A stretch of DNA of 49,446 bases from Moraxellaceae bacterium (GCA_003543245.1 DPJB01000037.1:157619-207064); one strand, 5' to 3'; numbered from the stretch's first letter, positions 33,299 through 41,817 are shown. Numbers and translations: made by a program. Notes: generated from the letters alone by a model not told the origin.

Positions 33299-34522
33299 TC
33301 AGAACATGATAACCAGTTGCAGATAACCCGCGACCAAACCCAGCACAGCACCCAGGATAATCAGGATCCATTCATCCTCCTGAAAGGCCGGACGCAGCAA
33401 GTCCTGGAACTCGGCGTTGCTCATGACCCGCATCTTGTCACGGAAAATAATATGGATGATGTTGGCCCGTTCACGATTGAAGCGTGGGTCCGCCAGAGGG
33501 CCAATCGTCATGGCAATGGCACGCTCTAAGACCAGATTCTTGATGTTGGCATAGCCTTCGGCACCCAGCGTCAGCTGGACCGCAGTACGCACCACACCAG
33601 ACTCCAGCAACGGGCGCAGATGACGCTTGATCATGGCCCGGGTACGATCCGAGCGCGGGCCCGTCAGCACCTCATTCATGAGATTCTTGAGGTTAATGAC
33701 CTCCTGGGTGGAGATCAGGGCAAACTTGTCAGCCACCTCGAACTTGCGGCGTAAAAACAGGCCATGCACGGTGAACGGACCTACTTTCACGGGCTCCAGA
33801 GGTCGAAAAATGAGATTCAGGGCCAGCCAGTTGGTTGCATACCCCACCAGAAAGCCAGAAAACGGCATTACCCATGGCTCAGGATAAACCGCCCATGCCC
33901 ACATCTGGACAAATCCAAACAGAAAGCCGAACCACAGACCGGAGTTCACGACAAAGCGCAGCTCGACATCCCCTACATCCTTGAACACCCGCACCATCAG
34001 TGCCTTGTCCCTGGAGAGCAGCTTGACCACCATCTGCTTGAGATCCACCAGCTCTTCAATGTTCTCGGCCATATCGTCAACCATGTTATCCATGATGGAC
34101 GGCAACTGGCGGCGAACACGGGCATAGACCCTGCGCTTCACCATAAGGGGCATGTTGTCCCACATCACCGCATTCCGCTCCGACATGATCTCATCAACAT
34201 AATCGTCAATGCGTTCCATGATGGACTTGCTGATATGCGCGGCAATCTTCTCGGGCTCCATCTGCTGGAACAGCTCGGAAAGACTGGCAAGCTTGGCCAT
34301 GGTGTTATCCACGACGATACCCGCCATTTTCTCAGCCTTTGCCGGAATGATGCCCTGCCAGCCGAGACGAAGCTTTTTATAGCCTACAAACTCGAGTGGC
34401 CAGAAGGTCATCTCGATGGCAATCCAGTTGGTAAACCAGCCAACAGCTGCAGCAACAAACGGAATGGCTACAAATGACCAGAAGTCTGGACGATTCCAGA
34501 TGGTCAGAAGAAAATCGTGCAT
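33299..34522 (-). CDS. DUF445 family membrane protein
   Basis: A 407-aa protein of the DUF445 (YheB/YjiN-like) family. It has an N-terminal membrane segment (FVAIPFVAAAVGWFTNWIAI), a central pair (FGFLFGFVQMWAWAV and PFSGFLVGYATNWLALNLIF) and a C-terminal one (ILGAVLGLVAGYLQLVIMF). The two halves carry the repeated GWFTNWIAIEM/GYATNWLALNL pattern followed by PLEFVG/PLEPVK, so the protein looks like an internal duplication. The function of the family is unknown. A CCCCCT/AGGGGG hairpin lies in the presumed leader near 34560. Confidence 0.85.
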   Translation of the reverse strand: MHDFLLTIWNRPDFWSFVAIPFVAAAVGWFTNWIAIEMTFWPLEFVGYKKLRLGWQGIIPAKAEKMAGIVVDNTMAKLASLSELFQQMEPEKIAAHISKSIMERIDDYVDEIMSERNAVMWDNMPLMVKRRVYARVRRQLPSIMDNMVDDMAENIEELVDLKQMVVKLLSRDKALMVRVFKDVGDVELRFVVNSGLWFGFLFGFVQMWAWAVYPEPWVMPFSGFLVGYATNWLALNLIFRPLEPVKVGPFTVHGLFLRRKFEVADKFALISTQEVINLKNLMNEVLTGPRSDRTRAMIKRHLRPLLESGVVRTAVQLTLGAEGYANIKNLVLERAIAMTIGPLADPRFNRERANIIHIIFRDKMRVMSNAEFQDLLRPAFQEDEWILIILGAVLGLVAGYLQLVIMF

Positions 34523-34693
34523 GAATAAACTTCCCGCTTCTGCCTGGCGGCAGAGATCACCCCCTGAAATGAGGGGGCAAAATTACCAGATTGCGAAGTA
34601 TACACAGAATACACACTGACGCATCGACCGGATTGACGGCGCAAACCCGCCGGTCAGCCACAATATTGGCACAAGAAGCCCTCTATCATGGGA

Positions 34694-34721
34694 TTGTGCA
34701 GCGGGCGCGACCCGCTAGAAT
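34694..34721 (+). promoter_or_regulatory. Candidate sigma-70 promoter of the SCP2-like gene
   Basis: TTGTGC (34694-34699) and TAGAAT (34716-34721) are separated by 16 bp, about 55 bp before the chosen ATG. Confidence 0.4.
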
Positions 34722-34775
34722 GGTGCTCTTATAGCCTCCTTGCCGGGGAGGCCAACCAAGGCAGTAGAACATCCG

Positions 34776-35552
34776 ATGATGGCTGGCCACGATACCCACA
34801 ACAAGAACAACCGTGAAGAAGGCCGCCCGCTGGCTCAGCACCTGGTGCTGGGGGTCATCGAAACCCTCCTGAACAGCTTCATAGAACTCGATCCAGCCAC
34901 GCGGAGCCAGGTCACCACACTGAGCGGCCTGATTGTGCGAGTGAAGCTTGCCGACCCGTACATGGCCTTCTACCTCTATTTCACCAGCGAAGGCATCGAG
35001 GTCTGTGATGTCGCTCCCGGTCCTGCCCGGGTTCGTGTGAATGCGCGCGTCTATGATCTCATGCGCACCCTGCTTGGCACCTCCAACCAGACTGCATCCG
35101 GCCGCCCCCGCGTGCGCGTCTGGGGAGAAGCCCAGAATGTCGCCGCCCTTGAGCATCTTCTGACCGAATACAATCTTCGTACCCGTGCAAGGGAGTGGCT
35201 ACACGGGCATATGGATATAAGCAGCCTGTGGGAAAAAATACGGCGACACGACCCTAGCTGGCTTCAGGATTTCCTGCCATTGCCCGGCATGATGCGGGAC
35301 GCACTGAATGAACTTCGACAACTCAACTACAACCTTCAGCGGCATCAGGAAGAGCTTGAGACATTCCGGCAGCGTATCAACAGGCAGCGTGCAAAAGACC
35401 TTCTGATCATGCTGGTCGCGGTTGTCGTAATGATCGGAGGGTTGACGGGGGGCTTTACGACAGCAAGCCTGGCCGGGCTAACACCAGAGCGGATACTGCT
35501 TCTTATAGCCGGGCTGGCGCTGATCATTTCCCGCTTGCGGGACAAACTCTGA
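34776..35552 (+). CDS. SCP2-like (UbiJ-related) domain fused to a C-terminal membrane hairpin
   Basis: A 258-aa protein. Residues about 20-130 resemble the SCP2 lipid-binding domain of UbiJ: LETLLN-like helix (GVIETLLNSFIELDP), then strands LSGLIVRVKLAD and FYLYFTSEGIEVCD, and the G-E-A-Q-N-V-A-A-L-E helix. A coiled coil follows (about 175-205), then two hydrophobic helices (LLIMLVAVVVMIGGL and ILLLIAGLALIISRL), so it is a membrane-tethered protein. UbiJ binds lipids in ubiquinone synthesis and is encoded with ubiE and ubiB, which are absent here. The start is taken as ATG at 34776 (34779 is also possible). Confidence 0.6.
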   Translation: MMAGHDTHNKNNREEGRPLAQHLVLGVIETLLNSFIELDPATRSQVTTLSGLIVRVKLADPYMAFYLYFTSEGIEVCDVAPGPARVRVNARVYDLMRTLLGTSNQTASGRPRVRVWGEAQNVAALEHLLTEYNLRTRAREWLHGHMDISSLWEKIRRHDPSWLQDFLPLPGMMRDALNELRQLNYNLQRHQEELETFRQRINRQRAKDLLIMLVAVVVMIGGLTGGFTTASLAGLTPERILLLIAGLALIISRLRDKL

Positions 35553-35573
35553 CGTGTAGAGAAGCAATGGTCC

Positions 35574-35885
35574 TCAGGGATTATCCTGTCGACGCTTTTT
35601 CCCCAGAATGGCGTTGAAGCCATCACTGAGCAGATCCGATCCCGAACGTGCCGCTTTCCACGTTGCCTCGCGCAACACATCGCCGGTATTGAAATCTGCA
35701 AAGGCATCCGCCACAGCGCGCTTGACCCTCACCTCAACCGTGCGCCCGATATCGTCATGCAGATCCCGCAGACGACGCTCCATTTCCTGTCGCCACATGC
35801 GCTGAAAGAACAGCCAGGCACAAACCAGGGTAATTCCACTGGAAAGAAGTGCGGTGGCGATTATGATGATAATGGGTTCAAGCAT
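35574..35885 (-). CDS. Small membrane-anchored hypothetical protein
   Basis: A 103-aa protein with one N-terminal transmembrane helix (PIIIIIATALLSSGITLVCAW) and a basic/acidic coiled-coil body (RRLRDLHDDIGRTVEVRVKRAV), so it should sit in the inner membrane with the body in the cytoplasm. GAGG precedes the ATG. It converges with the SCP2-like gene. I do not recognise the family. Confidence 0.65.
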   Translation of the reverse strand: MLEPIIIIIATALLSSGITLVCAWLFFQRMWRQEMERRLRDLHDDIGRTVEVRVKRAVADAFADFNTGDVLREATWKAARSGSDLLSDGFNAILGKKRRQDNP

Positions 35886-36079
35886 GCCAACCTCAATAAA
35901 GTACTACTGGCTTGATACGTACAGCCAGAATCGTCTGGATTCTAGCAAAGGCCCCGTGCATACACGCGGGCATTTGTAAGCAAATGCAGCCAACCCGAAA
36001 CGCTCGCCTGCACTGTACGCCACCCTGTAAGCATCGGTATGATGAGGCATTGACAGCCATAGCCCAAGGTCCTGCGACA

Positions 36080-36292
36080 ATGATCACCATTGAGATAACC
36101 AACCTGGATGAACTGGTCAAGGAGCACAGAGGCCCGGTCTCGGCCCTGTTCGGAAAGCTGGTGACTGATATTGAAGGCGAAGTCGAGCGCATCATCATCA
36201 ATGAACTGAAAGAAGAGTTCGAGAAGCGAGGCATCAAATCCAATATCTGCAGTGTCAGCGGTATTTCCCTGCGACGTTTCGTCAATTCCTGA
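36080..36292 (+). CDS. Small hypothetical protein, 70 aa
   Basis: A 70-aa acidic protein starting MITIEITNLDELVKEHRG with a helical middle (EGEVERIIINELKEEFEKRG) and a single Cys near the end. No signal peptide or membrane segment. AAGG lies 12-15 bases before the ATG. The open frame continues upstream to 35912 but that part is Cys-rich and unlike a gene. The 194 bp before it contain a perfect hairpin GCATTTG/CAAATGC at 35970-35987. Function unknown. Confidence 0.55.
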   Translation: MITIEITNLDELVKEHRGPVSALFGKLVTDIEGEVERIIINELKEEFEKRGIKSNICSVSGISLRRFVNS

Positions 36293-36318
36293 GGCAACCC
36301 GTTCAAGCACCACAGCAA

Positions 36319-36789
36319 TCATGCGACGGGTAAAAATTGCTTCATCAGTTTTGCCTGGCCTGGCCCAGGCAACTCCAGCTCATAAGCCCGAGCTTCAGCC
36401 AGCCCGAATGGCTGCCCACCACCCGAAACACCTTCACTTAGCCAGTTCGCAAGCCCGGCAATCAAGGGCATGTGCGAAACAACAATCAGCGTACCACCAA
36501 CCGAAACCGTCTCGATCGCTGCCAGCGCCTGCCTGACATCATCACCAGGAGTAAGGTGGTCCACAATCCGGAGCGATGCCTGTGGCAAAGCCTGCTGGAT
36601 CCGGGCGGCGGTCTCGCGGGCACGTCGGAGCGGACTGCACGCCAGCATCACAGGCTCCTCAATAAAAGAGGCCAGCCACACACCGGTCTCCCCGGCCTGC
36701 CTGTGCCCATGCGCAGTCAGCGCCCGTTCACTATCCACCTGCAGGTGTGGCGATTCCGCCTCTGCATGCCTGACAAGCACGATCCTCAC
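36319..36789 (-). CDS. sixA: Phosphohistidine phosphatase SixA
   Basis: A 156-aa phosphoglycerate-mutase-fold phosphatase. The catalytic RHG-type motif is LVRHAEAES at the N-terminus and the second His is in VVSHMPLI. SixA removes phosphate from histidine in phosphorelay and PTS proteins. The GTG start overlaps the gpsA stop by four bases, so the pair is translationally coupled. Confidence 0.9.
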   Translation of the reverse strand: MRIVLVRHAEAESPHLQVDSERALTAHGHRQAGETGVWLASFIEEPVMLACSPLRRARETAARIQQALPQASLRIVDHLTPGDDVRQALAAIETVSVGGTLIVVSHMPLIAGLANWLSEGVSGGGQPFGLAEARAYELELPGPGQAKLMKQFLPVA

Positions 36790-37826
36790 GGGTTACCACC
36801 CACACGAGGCAGAACAAATTCCACATCACTGCTCTGTCCTCCCTGCATCAACTTGCCAAGCACGGCATCAAGTGGCTGGCGATTGAAGATGATTTCATAC
36901 AGACCACTTACAATCGGCATGTACACACCAAAATCATCCGCCTTGTGCTTGACGATCTGAATGGTATTTATGCCTTCGGCAGTCTGCTCCAGATCCTCAA
37001 TGACATCCTCGAGCGTTTGCCCCGAGCCAAGAGCAAAACCGACCTGATAGTTGCGACTGAGTGGCGATGAGCAGGTTGCAATCAGGTCGCCTACCCCGGC
37101 CAGACCAAGAAACGTCAACGGATTAGCGCCCAACTGCACCGCAAACCTGCTCATTTCTGCCAGTGCTCGTGTCATCAGCATGCTCTTGGAGTTCTCCCCC
37201 AGTTTTAAAGCCGCAGCCATACCAGCGGCAATTGCATAAATGTTCTTGAGCGCACCACCCAGTTCGACGCCATAAACATCCGAGTTGGCAAACACGCGAA
37301 AATAGCGGGACGACAACACCTGATGCACACGCTCACGTACATCCGGCTGGGTACTGGCAATCACGGTTCCCGATACCATTCGGGCCGCAATTTCCTTTGC
37401 CAGATTCGGCCCGCTCAACACTCCAATCTTTTTCAGGCCAGACTCTTCACGCAGGATTTCGCTCATCAGCGCAAAACTTTCCTTTTCAATACCCTTGGTT
37501 GTACTGACCAAAATCTGCTCCGGGCGCAGAAACGGTTTTGCCGCCTGCATCACCGAGCGAAAGGCTTTACTGGGGATAGAGACAAAAATGACATCTGCCG
37601 ACTCAATGGCAGCCCCCAGATCATGGCTGAATGACAGACTGTCCGCGAGCCTGAAGCCAGGCAGGTAACGGCTGTTCTCGCGAGAGGACTGCATATCCTC
37701 AAGCTGGGCCTCATCGCGGAGCCATAACGTGGTGGCATGACCATTTTCAGCTGCCAGATTAGCCAGTACCGTACCAAAGCTGCCACCACCAAGCACGGCA
37801 ACCCTGAACACCTGAGGAGAAGTCAT
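36786..37826 (-). CDS. gpsA: NAD(P)H-dependent glycerol-3-phosphate dehydrogenase
   Basis: A 346-aa cytoplasmic enzyme that reduces DHAP to sn-glycerol 3-phosphate for phospholipid synthesis. The nucleotide motif is VLGGGSFGTVLANLAAENGH; the catalytic Lys is in ELGGALKNIYAIAAG and GLAGVGDLIATCSSPLSRN is the substrate region. Length is typical. It is the first gene of gpsA-sixA. It is the anabolic counterpart of the FAD-type G3P dehydrogenase at 23.9-25.5 kb, which runs the reverse way. Confidence 0.97.
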   Translation of the reverse strand: MTSPQVFRVAVLGGGSFGTVLANLAAENGHATTLWLRDEAQLEDMQSSRENSRYLPGFRLADSLSFSHDLGAAIESADVIFVSIPSKAFRSVMQAAKPFLRPEQILVSTTKGIEKESFALMSEILREESGLKKIGVLSGPNLAKEIAARMVSGTVIASTQPDVRERVHQVLSSRYFRVFANSDVYGVELGGALKNIYAIAAGMAAALKLGENSKSMLMTRALAEMSRFAVQLGANPLTFLGLAGVGDLIATCSSPLSRNYQVGFALGSGQTLEDVIEDLEQTAEGINTIQIVKHKADDFGVYMPIVSGLYEIIFNRQPLDAVLGKLMQGGQSSDVEFVLPRVGGNP

Positions 37827-37950
37827 AATAAATTCCGTTATCCTGATCGGTGGATTATAACGGGCTTGGCAGCGACAGCCAGTTGGAAGTCAGCTGGATT
37901 TTCCAGATTGTTTGCGATAAGAGAGGAATGTTTCAGTAAAGGATGGAGCA

Positions 37951-38316
37951 ATGAAAGCACTCGTACTGTGTACGCTGTCGACAGGTTTGCTGAGTATTCT
38001 GCCGGCAAGCCCCGGCATTGCTGCAGAGCCCCTCTCTGCCGAAGCCATGGAGGCTATCCAGATAGCACAACCGTCCAGCCTGACCTGCAGGGGGGAGCCA
38101 TATCCAGGCCGGCAGGGCAAAAGTGCCAGTAATGAATGCCCCTACACTGAAGAACTGAAGACCATTACTGATCACAGCCTAAGGGAAATACTGGAAGCCG
38201 AGCCCGCCACACAGGTACCTCATTCATCAAAGCCTCAACTGCCAACGCCTCCGGACACGACATATCAACAGCAACAAGCCGTTGATATTTTCATGAGGCT
38301 GCCGTGGGGGCGCTAA
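37951..38316 (+). CDS. Secreted small hypothetical protein
   Basis: A 121-aa protein with a clear signal peptide (residues 1-25, MKALVLCTLSTGLLSIL then SPGIAA). The mature part has two cysteines (LTCRGEP and NECPYTE) that could form a disulfide, and a Pro/Gln-rich C-terminal part. GGATGGAG precedes the ATG. It is divergent from gpsA. No family is recognised. A run of 11 C lies 39 bp after its stop. Confidence 0.6.
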   Translation: MKALVLCTLSTGLLSILPASPGIAAEPLSAEAMEAIQIAQPSSLTCRGEPYPGRQGKSASNECPYTEELKTITDHSLREILEAEPATQVPHSSKPQLPTPPDTTYQQQQAVDIFMRLPWGR

Positions 38317-38354
38317 TCCACAGAACCCTGTCACTCATCGCTGGCAGTGAAGAG

Positions 38355-38365
38355 CCCCCCCCCCC
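38355..38365. repeat. Homopolymeric C11 tract
   Basis: Eleven consecutive C residues in a 335-bp non-coding stretch (38317-38651). Such tracts are prone to slippage; here it is outside any reading frame, so it could alter a promoter at most. A small hairpin CTCAA-CATA-TTGAG follows at about 38462-38475. Confidence 0.6.
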
Positions 38366-38519
38366 AGCACAGTGCCTTCAGCAAGGCCCTGAGACTGGTG
38401 CAGAATGACCGGTTTTGATCCGCAATTCGTAATCGCAGCATCGTCGGCCTGGCATAACTGCCTCAACATATTGAGGACATTGAAGTTCATATATTAAAGC
38501 CCCCAAACCAGCGAAAAAC

Positions 38520-38651
38520 CAAAAAAAGCTGCTGGAATGAAGGGTGTACAGCCGGCCCTACTGGGCTACACTCGGAAGACTGCCCGGAAGAGGCAGCCCG
38601 TCAGGTTCCGGTCTGACCCGGGACTCTCAATCTGAAAAAAGGATTCACACC
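38520..38651 (+). promoter_or_regulatory. Structured leader of the DUF3015 gene with GGA hairpin
   Basis: The leader contains a hairpin CTGCC-CGGAAGA-GGCAG (38580-38596) with GGA in the loop, a second hairpin GTCAG-N8-CTGAC (38600-38617), and further GGA motifs at 38534, 38574, 38621 and in the ribosome-binding site at 38641. GGA in a hairpin loop plus GGA at the ribosome site is the usual pattern of RsmA/CsrA targets. No binding has been shown. Confidence 0.4.
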
Positions 38652-39131
38652 ATGAAGAAACTCCTTGCTATCGCTTTGCTGGCCACCACAGCCAATGTTG
38701 CTACTGCCGACCAGGATATCGGTTGTGGTCTGGGTTCGATGATCATGGCTGGCCAGTCCGGCCCGCTCTTCAAGGTACTGGGTGCAACCACCAATGGCAC
38801 CTTTGGAAACCAGACATTCGGTATCACTACCGGCACACTGGGCTGCCAGACAAATGGCGCCATTACCTCACGCGCCCGTCTGGGCATGTTCACCGGTTCC
38901 AATCTGGACCGCCTGGCTCGCGACATGTCTGTTGGCCAGGGCGAAACCCTGAATGTGCTTGCTGACCTGATGGGTGTGAAGGATGCCGACAAGGCCCACT
39001 TCTTCCAGGCAACCCGCACCAACTTCGGCAAGATCTTTGCCCCTGAAAACGAAACTGCCGGTGAAATCCTGGCAGCGCTGGAGCAGGTAATGGCTGAAGA
39101 TGCCACCCTGGCAACCTACGCCAAGGCCTGA
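38652..39131 (+). CDS. DUF3015 family periplasmic protein
   Basis: A 159-aa exported protein with a signal peptide (residues 1-19, MKKLLAIALLATTANVATA). The mature part starts DQDIGCGLGSMIMAGQSG, which is characteristic of DUF3015, and has repeated TNGTFGNQTFGITTGTLGC segments with two cysteines. The function of the family is unknown. AAGGA precedes the ATG. In several Pseudomonadales this gene stands before a DUF4105 gene, as here, with a terminator between them. Confidence 0.85.
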   Translation: MKKLLAIALLATTANVATADQDIGCGLGSMIMAGQSGPLFKVLGATTNGTFGNQTFGITTGTLGCQTNGAITSRARLGMFTGSNLDRLARDMSVGQGETLNVLADLMGVKDADKAHFFQATRTNFGKIFAPENETAGEILAALEQVMAEDATLATYAKA

Positions 39132-39149
39132 TAAGACTGGTTGAACAAG

Positions 39150-39176
39150 CACCCGGCCATGAGCCGGGTGTTTTTT
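39150..39176 (+). terminator. Terminator between the DUF3015 and DUF4105 genes
   Basis: CACCCGGC (39150-39157) pairs with GCCGGGTG (39163-39170), followed by six T. It may be partial, allowing read-through into the DUF4105 gene. Confidence 0.85.
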
Positions 39177-39203
39177 ATTTGCATCCCTGAAAATCAGACC
39201 CCC

Positions 39204-41090
39204 ATGATTCTTCTTATGCTACGTACTGGCACTTTTTGTCTTGCTGCCCTGACATGCCTGATCTGCAGCCTTGCCAGTGCAACCCCCCTCGAACTACCTG
39301 CCGAGAAATTGCGCGAGTTGGCAAGCTCTCCCACATGGCACCTGCTGTTGCGCTATGAACCCGCACATGCCCCAAGCGGGTTTCGCAGTGAGGCGCGTTC
39401 AGCACACTACTTCCTGGCAAGCGACGGGCGGGAAAACCCCGAGTCTGAACTGAAAGCCCTCATCAACGAGCTCAACACCCCAGCCATTGGTGATGAACAT
39501 GCCGCCTGCCGTTTTCCGGCACGTACTGCATGGCTCAACTCGCAGACAAACCCTGATTCACCACCTGTTACCTGCCCGGCCTACGATGAATGGCGCGGCT
39601 TGGTTAACCCTGAGCAAGTTACGCTGGTTTTCGCATCAGACTACATAAACAGCCCATCCTCCATGTTTGGTCATACCTTTCTGCGACTGGATGCATCTGG
39701 ACAAACCGAAGACACGCGCCTTCTCGCTTACGCCGTGAATTACGCGGCACAGGCCGATGCCAAGAACCCCTTCACATTCGCAGTCAAGGGGCTGTCAGGT
39801 GGCTATCCAGGTGTGTTCTCGCTCATGCCGTACTACGAAAAAGTTAAGGAATACAGTGACCTGGAGAATCGCGACCTCTGGGAGTACCAGCTTGACCTGA
39901 CACCTGACGAGGTCAGGCTCCTGCTTACGCATCTGTGGGAGTTGCGCAGCGTAGAGTTCCCCTACTACTTTCTGACACGTAACTGCTCTTTCCAGCTACT
40001 GGCCCTGCTTGAGTTTGCCCGCCCGGGACTGGCACTGCGCAAAGACTTCCCGGTCCAGGCCATTCCCACCGATACAGTTCGCCGCGTCCTGCTTGAGCCC
40101 GGCATGCTTCGTCAGAAAACGTATCGCCCTGCCGCAGAACGCCAGCTGGTGATGGCGGCCAATTACTTCCCCGCCAGGGTAACCACCATGGCCAAAAAGC
40201 TGGCCACATCACCAGCAATCACTATTGATCTGCCCCCGAATGAAGAGGCCGCGGCTCTCGAAACCGCCTTTGACCTCAGCTACTACCAGTTCATGGCAGG
40301 CAACAGCAGTCCGGATCAGACCCGCACGATGCGTACCCTGTTGACGCGCCGATCCTCAATTGACCTGCCAGAACAACGCCAGAGACCGGCAGAGCCCACC
40401 GTTGATCCTGCCTCCGGGCACCCCACCGCCCGTACTGCACTTGCTGTGGGTCATGCACGCGATGCGGCCTATCTGGCACTGCGATTGCGACCTGCCTATC
40501 ACGACCTGCTGGACCCTCCAGATGGCTACCGCCCAGGTGCCCATATCGACTTCCTGGATGGTGAAGTCCGTCTGGATGAGGACAGCCAACGTCTGCGCGT
40601 GGAGCGCATGGCAGCCATTGATATTGACTCGCTGGCGCCCTTTGATGCCTTTTTCAAACCAGTCTCATGGTTCTTTGGTACCGGATGGCGTCAGGCAGCT
40701 GTTGGTGGCAATGGCGCATTCAGTGATGAGGCTCATCATGGTGTCGCTTATCTGGACACGGGTGCCGGTATCAGTCTGACACTCGCCGCCCCTGTCCAGT
40801 GTTACCTGCAACTGGGCGCGGACGTCGAGGCAGGGCACAGCCTCGAAAAGGGCTGGCGGAGTGGAATCGGTCCACGTACCGGCTGCCTGGCAACTGGCAA
40901 TGACTGGCGTATGCGCCTGCAAAGCGATCTGCGCTGGCGTAATGCACCCAACGGGGTGGAGCATCAGCTCAGGCTGGAAGGTCAGCATGATCTTGGGCCC
41001 GGACATGCACTGCGCCTGCAACTGGGCCTGTTGCAGCCTGACGGGCAGGAGGACATAACAATGGAACTGGGCTGGATACACTACTTCTGA
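39204..41090 (+). CDS. DUF4105 (Lnb N-terminal periplasmic) domain protein
   Basis: A 628-aa exported protein. Signal peptide at about residues 1-26. The DUF4105 domain (about 130-300) contains SSMFGHTFLRLD and YYFLTRNCSFQLL, whose His and Cys resemble a papain/NlpC-like active pair. The C-terminal 200 residues (from about 430) are rich in alternating strands and end in an aromatic residue (ELGWIHYF), which suggests an outer-membrane beta-barrel. So it may be an outer-membrane-linked hydrolase. The start is assigned to ATG at 39204 because the frame upstream lies in the terminator; no clear ribosome site is visible. Confidence 0.85.
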   Translation: MILLMLRTGTFCLAALTCLICSLASATPLELPAEKLRELASSPTWHLLLRYEPAHAPSGFRSEARSAHYFLASDGRENPESELKALINELNTPAIGDEHAACRFPARTAWLNSQTNPDSPPVTCPAYDEWRGLVNPEQVTLVFASDYINSPSSMFGHTFLRLDASGQTEDTRLLAYAVNYAAQADAKNPFTFAVKGLSGGYPGVFSLMPYYEKVKEYSDLENRDLWEYQLDLTPDEVRLLLTHLWELRSVEFPYYFLTRNCSFQLLALLEFARPGLALRKDFPVQAIPTDTVRRVLLEPGMLRQKTYRPAAERQLVMAANYFPARVTTMAKKLATSPAITIDLPPNEEAAALETAFDLSYYQFMAGNSSPDQTRTMRTLLTRRSSIDLPEQRQRPAEPTVDPASGHPTARTALAVGHARDAAYLALRLRPAYHDLLDPPDGYRPGAHIDFLDGEVRLDEDSQRLRVERMAAIDIDSLAPFDAFFKPVSWFFGTGWRQAAVGGNGAFSDEAHHGVAYLDTGAGISLTLAAPVQCYLQLGADVEAGHSLEKGWRSGIGPRTGCLATGNDWRMRLQSDLRWRNAPNGVEHQLRLEGQHDLGPGHALRLQLGLLQPDGQEDITMELGWIHYF

Positions 41091-41173
41091 AATTCACGCG
41101 CCCCGGGCGACAGTATCCGTTATGATATGCACCCCTCGGCGCTATCGCCTCAAACTCCCCAAGGGCATTTAAC

Positions 41174-41656
41174 ATGCAAATCGCAAAAGATCTCGTGGCC
41201 TGTATCGAATACACACTGACCGATGACGCGGGCACAGTGATCGACAGTTCGGTTGGCGGTGAGCCGCTGGCCTACCTTCACGGCGCAGGCAACATCATTC
41301 CCGGCCTTGAAGATGCCCTCGAAGGCAAGAAGGTTGGTGACAGCTTCAAGGTCAGCATTGCCCCGGCAGATGGCTATGGCGAAAAGAACGAAGGCCTGAT
41401 GCAGGTTGTGCCCAAGGAAATGTTCCAGGGCGTAGACACCATTGAAGTCGGCATGCAGTTCCATGCACAGACTGATCATGGCATGCAGGTCATCACTGTT
41501 GCCGCCGTGGATGGCAGCAACATCACTGTCGATGGCAACCACCCGCTGGCAGGCCAGAACCTTAACTTTGATGTCAAAGTGGTTGAAGTCCGAGCTGCTT
41601 CTGCCGAAGAACTGGATCACGGTCATGTTCATGGTGCTGGCGGCCATCACCACTGA
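41174..41656 (+). CDS. slyD: FKBP-type peptidyl-prolyl isomerase, SlyD-like
   Basis: A 160-aa cytoplasmic prolyl isomerase and chaperone. The FKBP core is split by the IF chaperone insert: AYLHGAGNIIPGLEDALEGKK then PADGYGEKNEGLMQVVP and the closing strand NLNFDVKVVEVR. The C-terminal tail HGHVHGAGGHHH is His-rich and short, suited to nickel or other metal binding. SlyD also delivers nickel for hydrogenase or urease maturation, neither of which is in view. It is monocistronic and ends at a strong terminator. Confidence 0.9.
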   Translation: MQIAKDLVACIEYTLTDDAGTVIDSSVGGEPLAYLHGAGNIIPGLEDALEGKKVGDSFKVSIAPADGYGEKNEGLMQVVPKEMFQGVDTIEVGMQFHAQTDHGMQVITVAAVDGSNITVDGNHPLAGQNLNFDVKVVEVRAASAEELDHGHVHGAGGHHH

Positions 41657-41671
41657 TAGCCTCCTCGCTAT

Positions 41672-41706
41672 AAAGAAGGCAGCCCGAAAGGCTGCCTTTT
41701 TCTTTG
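41672..41706 (+). terminator. Terminator after the SlyD-like gene
   Basis: AAGGCAGCC (41676-41684) pairs with GGCTGCCTT (41690-41698) within a longer A-rich/T-rich stem, followed by more T residues. Transcription of slyD should therefore end before the candidate RNA described below. Confidence 0.9.
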
Positions 41707-41764
41707 GGTACATTTGTTGGTAAAACAGGCCCCGCCCTAACCCACCAGTCATCCCGGATGGGCG

Positions 41765-41779
41765 TATTGTCAGACAATA
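41765..41779. promoter_or_regulatory. 15-bp perfect dyad upstream of the candidate RNA
   Basis: TATTGTC-A-GACAATA is a perfect 7-1-7 palindrome ending just before the candidate -35 box, where a regulator could bind. Confidence 0.45.
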
Positions 41780-41782
41780 GCA

Positions 41783-41811
41783 CTGGCAAACTGGTACGAT
41801 TGTGCTACATT
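41783..41811 (+). promoter_or_regulatory. Candidate promoter of the small RNA
   Basis: CTGGCA (41783-41788) and TACATT (41806-41811) are 17 bp apart, each with 4 of 6 consensus bases. Transcription would begin near 41818, right at the first base-paired segment of the RNA. Confidence 0.45.
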
Positions 41812-41817
41812 TAACCA

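Noticed and set aside
36786..37826. gpsA as part of the AGPS-like cluster
   Set aside because: It is 10 kb away in its own operon with sixA, which is a common arrangement.
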